From positions 868,001 to 932,000 of the forward strand of contig NZ_MASW01000002.1 in assembly GCF_003202285.1 (NCBI RefSeq): a DNA stretch of 64,000 nucleotides. Direction: 5' to 3'. The translations under genes were made by a program, and so were the position numbers. How positions within the stretch are numbered: position 1 is the first letter of the stretch; each line of letters begins with the position of its first letter. Source of the stretch: Prauserella muralis. Lineage in GTDB: Bacteria; Actinomycetota; Actinomycetes; Mycobacteriales; Pseudonocardiaceae. The notes beneath the pieces were generated by a model, which was not told the DNA's origin, made no database searches, and saw nothing but the letters and a program-made list of their open reading frames with translations. Of the stretch, positions 61,733-64,000 are shown one piece after another.

Positions 61733-61766
61733 CGGCCCCGAGGCGACGGATCGCGCCCCGGGGCCG
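61733..61766 (-). terminator. Terminator-like hairpin after the subtilisin-inhibitor gene
   Basis: CGGCCCCG (61733-61740) pairs with CGGGGCCG (61759-61766) around an 18-nt loop, 17 nt after the stop of the inhibitor gene. It may separate it from the NCS1 operon. Confidence 0.5.
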
Positions 61767-61783
61767 GTGAAGGGAACCGCGGC

Positions 61784-62158
61784 TCAGAAGCCGAAGACAC
61801 CGCCGGACTCGCCGTCGGCGAAGCATTCGTTGGAGTACTCGGTGTGGAAGTCGACGGGCTCGCCCTTCCAGTGCCCGTGTGCCCTGGCCTGCACCGGCGC
61901 GTAGATCATCGGGCAGGGCTGGTTGTCGGCGGGCAGCCGCTCGAGGTCACCGCCGGCCGACTCGATCGCCGCGCAGGCGCCGCCCGGGTGCGGGTGCGTG
62001 CCCATCGGGGGCTCGCAGACCAGGTGCACCGCGCGGGCCGCGCCGTTCGCGGTCTCCAGCGTGAGGGTCAGAGACGACTCGGGAGTGGGGGCGGGCCCGC
62101 CTGCGCACAGCATCGTGAGCGTGCAGGCGGCGAGCGATCCGGCAGCGAACATGGGCAT
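61784..62158 (-). CDS. Streptomyces subtilisin inhibitor (SSI)-family protease inhibitor
   Basis: 124 aa. The mature part matches SSI: LTLTLETANGAARAVHLVCE, GTHPHPGGACAAI, the reactive loop CPMIYAPV and the ending EYSNECFADGESGGVFGF. Disulfides Cys48-Cys62 and Cys82-Cys112 are expected, with P1 Met84 and P1' Ile85, as in subtilisin-directed SSI. The leader is short, with no basic n-region, and contains SLAAC, so it may be a lipoprotein; no upstream start exists in frame. It lies 36 nt after the PucR gene on the same strand. Confidence 0.87.
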   Translation of the reverse strand: MPMFAAGSLAACTLTMLCAGGPAPTPESSLTLTLETANGAARAVHLVCEPPMGTHPHPGGACAAIESAGGDLERLPADNQPCPMIYAPVQARAHGHWKGEPVDFHTEYSNECFADGESGGVFGF

Positions 62159-62194
62159 GCTTCGGATATCGGCACACCGGCGGGGGCACCTGTG

Positions 62195-63841
62195 TTACTC
62201 CATCGGGTGGTCGGTGTCGTTCGATCGGGCGACGACGTCGTGCACGAGCAGTGCGACATGGAGGGACAGCATCGACTCCGGGTCCTCCAGTTGGACGCCC
62301 AGCACCTGCTCGATCCGCGCGAGCTGCTGGTAGTACGCGGTCCGCGACGTGTGCGCCGCCGCCGCGGCCGCCGACTTGTTGCCGCCGTGTTCGCAGAAGT
62401 GGCGCAGCGCCTGCACCAGCCGGGTGCCGGACGCGGCGTCCCGCGCCAGCAGCGGCCCCAGTTCCCGCGCCGCGAACGCGGCCACCCGCTCGTCGTCGCC
62501 GAGCAGGTGCAGCAGCCCGCGCAGCCGGACGTCGGCCAGCCGGTGGTAGCCGTCGGCGGGCTCGCCGTCCTGCCGCAGCGCGGCCGCGGCCACGTGCCCT
62601 GCCTCGGTGAGGCTGCGGCCCGCGTCGGCCGCGCTCGTGACGGCCGTGCCCACCGCGATCACCACCGGCACCGACCCTCGCGCCTGCCGGATCTCCGCGG
62701 CGAGCCTGCGCAGCACGGCCCGGGGGTTCGCCTGCGGCGACAGCGACAGCAGCGCCCGCACGCTCGTGTCGTCCACGCAGCCGACGAGCGCGCTCACCCT
62801 CGCCCGCCGGGTGGCCAGCGCGGTCGCCTCGGCCAGGTCCCGCAGCACCGGCTGAGCCGACGCGGCGCCCGGCGGGTCGGCCACGCCGGTGAGCCGCGGC
62901 CGGATCGCCGCGCCGACCAGCCTGCGCCCGGTCAGGGGCACGTGCAGCGCGGAGGCCCGCGCCGCCAGCTCGGGTGCCGTCACCGGGGAGGCCAGCAGCT
63001 CGGCGAGCACCGCCCGATGCGCCTGCCGCTCCAGCCCCTCGCCGTCGGCGGCGAGCAGGTGGTGCACCGCCAGCGCCGACGCCGCCCGCTCGGCCACCAC
63101 CCGGTGCCGGTGCGGCGGCGGCTCCCCGCACACCAGGATCAGCCTGCCCCAGTCGTGACCGCGGGCCCCGACGATCGTCACCAGCCAGCCGGAGGCCGGG
63201 TCGTAGCCGGTGCGCTCGCCGGTGCGCACCGCACGTGAGCGCGCCTGCCAGTCCCGCAGCAGCTCCCCGGCGTCGGCGCTGCCGGCGTCGTAGGCCAGCA
63301 CCTCGTGCGACAGCGTCTCCAGCAGCACCGGCTGCCCGGTCAGCCGGGTGACCTCGCGCAGCACCGTGTCGGGTTCGGCGCCCGACACGGTCAGCGCGGT
63401 GAACGTCTCGTGCACCTGCTCGGCCGCCCGCAGCTCCGCCACCTGCGCGTCGACGATGAGGCCGTTGACGGCCTCCGTCACCGCCACGTACCGCGTCTCG
63501 CGGGACAGCGTGATGAGCGGCAGCCCATGCTTGGCCGCGGCCTCGGCGAGCGCGCGGGGCACCTCGCGGCTCCAGTGCCGCACCAGTTCCACGACGAGGC
63601 CGGTGACCCCGACCCCGGCCAGCTCCTCGACGTAGCGGGCGAGCGCCTCATCGTCGTCGGGCAGCGCGATGCCGGTGGTCAGGACCAGCTCGCCGCCCTT
63701 GAGCAGATGCGCGATGTCGGCCACCTCGGCGACGTGGACCCAGCGCACCCGGCCGTCGAGCCCCTCGGCGCCCGCGACCACCCTCGGGCCGCCGCCGCGC
63801 ACCACCGGCAACGCCAGCACGTCCGCGACGGTCGGATACAT
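62195..63841 (-). CDS. PucR-family transcriptional regulator
   Basis: 548 aa; ATG 63841 has AGGAG at good spacing, so the 43 further codons upstream are rejected. Residues 1-125 form the PucR N-terminal domain (TVADVLALPVVRGGGPRVVAG). A central GGDEF-like region follows, then the C-terminal HTH_30 (EHGGNKSAAAAAAHTSRTAYYQQL). In purine and pyrimidine catabolism PucR proteins activate pathway genes in response to intermediates. It is divergent from the partial gene at 63969 and heads the leftward cluster. Confidence 0.92.
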   Translation of the reverse strand: MYPTVADVLALPVVRGGGPRVVAGAEGLDGRVRWVHVAEVADIAHLLKGGELVLTTGIALPDDDEALARYVEELAGVGVTGLVVELVRHWSREVPRALAEAAAKHGLPLITLSRETRYVAVTEAVNGLIVDAQVAELRAAEQVHETFTALTVSGAEPDTVLREVTRLTGQPVLLETLSHEVLAYDAGSADAGELLRDWQARSRAVRTGERTGYDPASGWLVTIVGARGHDWGRLILVCGEPPPHRHRVVAERAASALAVHHLLAADGEGLERQAHRAVLAELLASPVTAPELAARASALHVPLTGRRLVGAAIRPRLTGVADPPGAASAQPVLRDLAEATALATRRARVSALVGCVDDTSVRALLSLSPQANPRAVLRRLAAEIRQARGSVPVVIAVGTAVTSAADAGRSLTEAGHVAAAALRQDGEPADGYHRLADVRLRGLLHLLGDDERVAAFAARELGPLLARDAASGTRLVQALRHFCEHGGNKSAAAAAAHTSRTAYYQQLARIEQVLGVQLEDPESMLSLHVALLVHDVVARSNDTDHPME

Positions 63842-63968
63842 CCGCACTCCTGCGCCCTGTGGTCTGTCAGTCGTGTCCTGCCCGAAAAGCAGACTGTACG
63901 GCCGGAAGCGGGAGTCAGTACATATTGTCCGTGGCGCCGCCGCCACGCGCGCGTCGAGACTCGAAGCC
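63842..63968. promoter_or_regulatory. Divergent promoter region of PucR and the rightward gene
   Basis: 127-nt gap with AT-richer patches TACATATTGT near 63918 and CAGACTGTAC near 63890. It is likely to hold both promoters and the PucR site. No unambiguous operator was found. Confidence 0.35.
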
Positions 63969-64000
63969 ATGACGGACGCCGACCTGCTTGCCCGGCACCG
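63969..64000 (+). CDS. 5' end of a divergent gene, probably an aspartate/beta-alanine-type aminotransferase
   Basis: Only the first 10 codons are present (MTDADLLARH). This beginning resembles the N-terminus of class III aminotransferases that accompany pyrimidine-degradation genes in actinomycetes, which would convert beta-alanine to malonate semialdehyde. The short fragment makes this tentative; it is supported mainly by context. Confidence 0.35.
   Translation, partial: MTDADLLARH

Noticed and set aside
1-64000. Mobile elements, tRNA or rRNA genes
   Set aside because: No transposase, integrase or phage gene, no att-like direct repeats at a tRNA, and no tRNA or rRNA sequence was recognised on reading both strands.

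Overview
The window is very GC-rich (roughly 70% or more) with dense GTG/ATG-started genes, IdeR/DmdR-type iron boxes, a Streptomyces subtilisin inhibitor relative, a ChoD-type cholesterol oxidase, F420-style luciferase-like enzymes and an A-family polymerase of actinobacterial type. This points to a chromosomal segment of a high-GC actinomycete, most likely Pseudonocardiaceae (Amycolatopsis/Saccharomonospora/Prauserella-like). The family assignment is inference, not sequence proof. No rRNA, tRNA, CRISPR array, prophage or insertion sequence was seen.

Layout: 1-2237 is the end of a molybdenum hydroxylase (CO-dehydrogenase-like) locus, coxL(partial)-coxM-coxG. 2386-6891 holds a flavin monooxygenase, a VOC remnant, a TetR regulator divergent from a P450 plus quinone-oxidoreductase pair, and a small conserved protein. 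6955-19458 is a probable ethanolamine-to-glycine island: ethanolamine-type permease, divergent glutamine-synthetase-like ligase, class I amidotransferase-like hydrolase, aldehyde dehydrogenase and SDR, then a tandem glycine riboswitch driving gcvP-gcvT-gcvH-glyA, then a FadR-type regulator. 19596-25835 is a promoter with an overlapping iron box, a three-domain adenylation/carrier/membrane acyltransferase protein and a complete Fe(III)-type ABC importer. 25799-33871 has an O-methyltransferase, a ferredoxin-reductase-like protein, a Bcr/CflA efflux pump, a PucR-like regulator and a Tat-exported partner plus GMC oxidoreductase. 34012-36935 contains a small membrane protein, a frameshifted helical-repeat gene coupled to an unusual MerR-sliding-clamp fusion regulator, and a lactate-monooxygenase-like enzyme. 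36977-44344 contains hrpA, an A-family DNA polymerase and an acyl-CoA synthetase. 44368-49829 contains an HTH regulator, a secreted subtilisin, an SDR, a DHA2 efflux pump and a TetR regulator. 49843-55337 contains choD, a MacB/FtsX-like ABC exporter and an iron-boxed siderophore-interacting protein. 55363-64000 has a serine hydrolase and then a reductive pyrimidine/hydantoin catabolic cluster (LLM flavoprotein, dihydropyrimidinase, ureidopropionase-like amidase, NCS1 transporter, subtilisin inhibitor, PucR) with the first codons of a divergent gene, probably a beta-alanine-type aminotransferase.

Two themes stand out. First, the ethanolamine genes can be read as a linear route (gamma-glutamylation, alcohol oxidation, aldehyde oxidation, deglutamylation) that would release glycine, and the glycine-sensing gcv/glyA operon sits immediately downstream. 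Second, several unrelated families of short palindromic or tandem repeats sit within about 0-20 nt of stop codons: three copies of an 87-88 nt palindromic array at 2253, 19474 and 40850; four 21-nt repeats at 26491; a 17-nt core repeat set ending in a 20-bp perfect stem at 56609; and an inverted repeat spanning two stop codons at 49141. They behave like lineage-specific terminator/3'-end elements.
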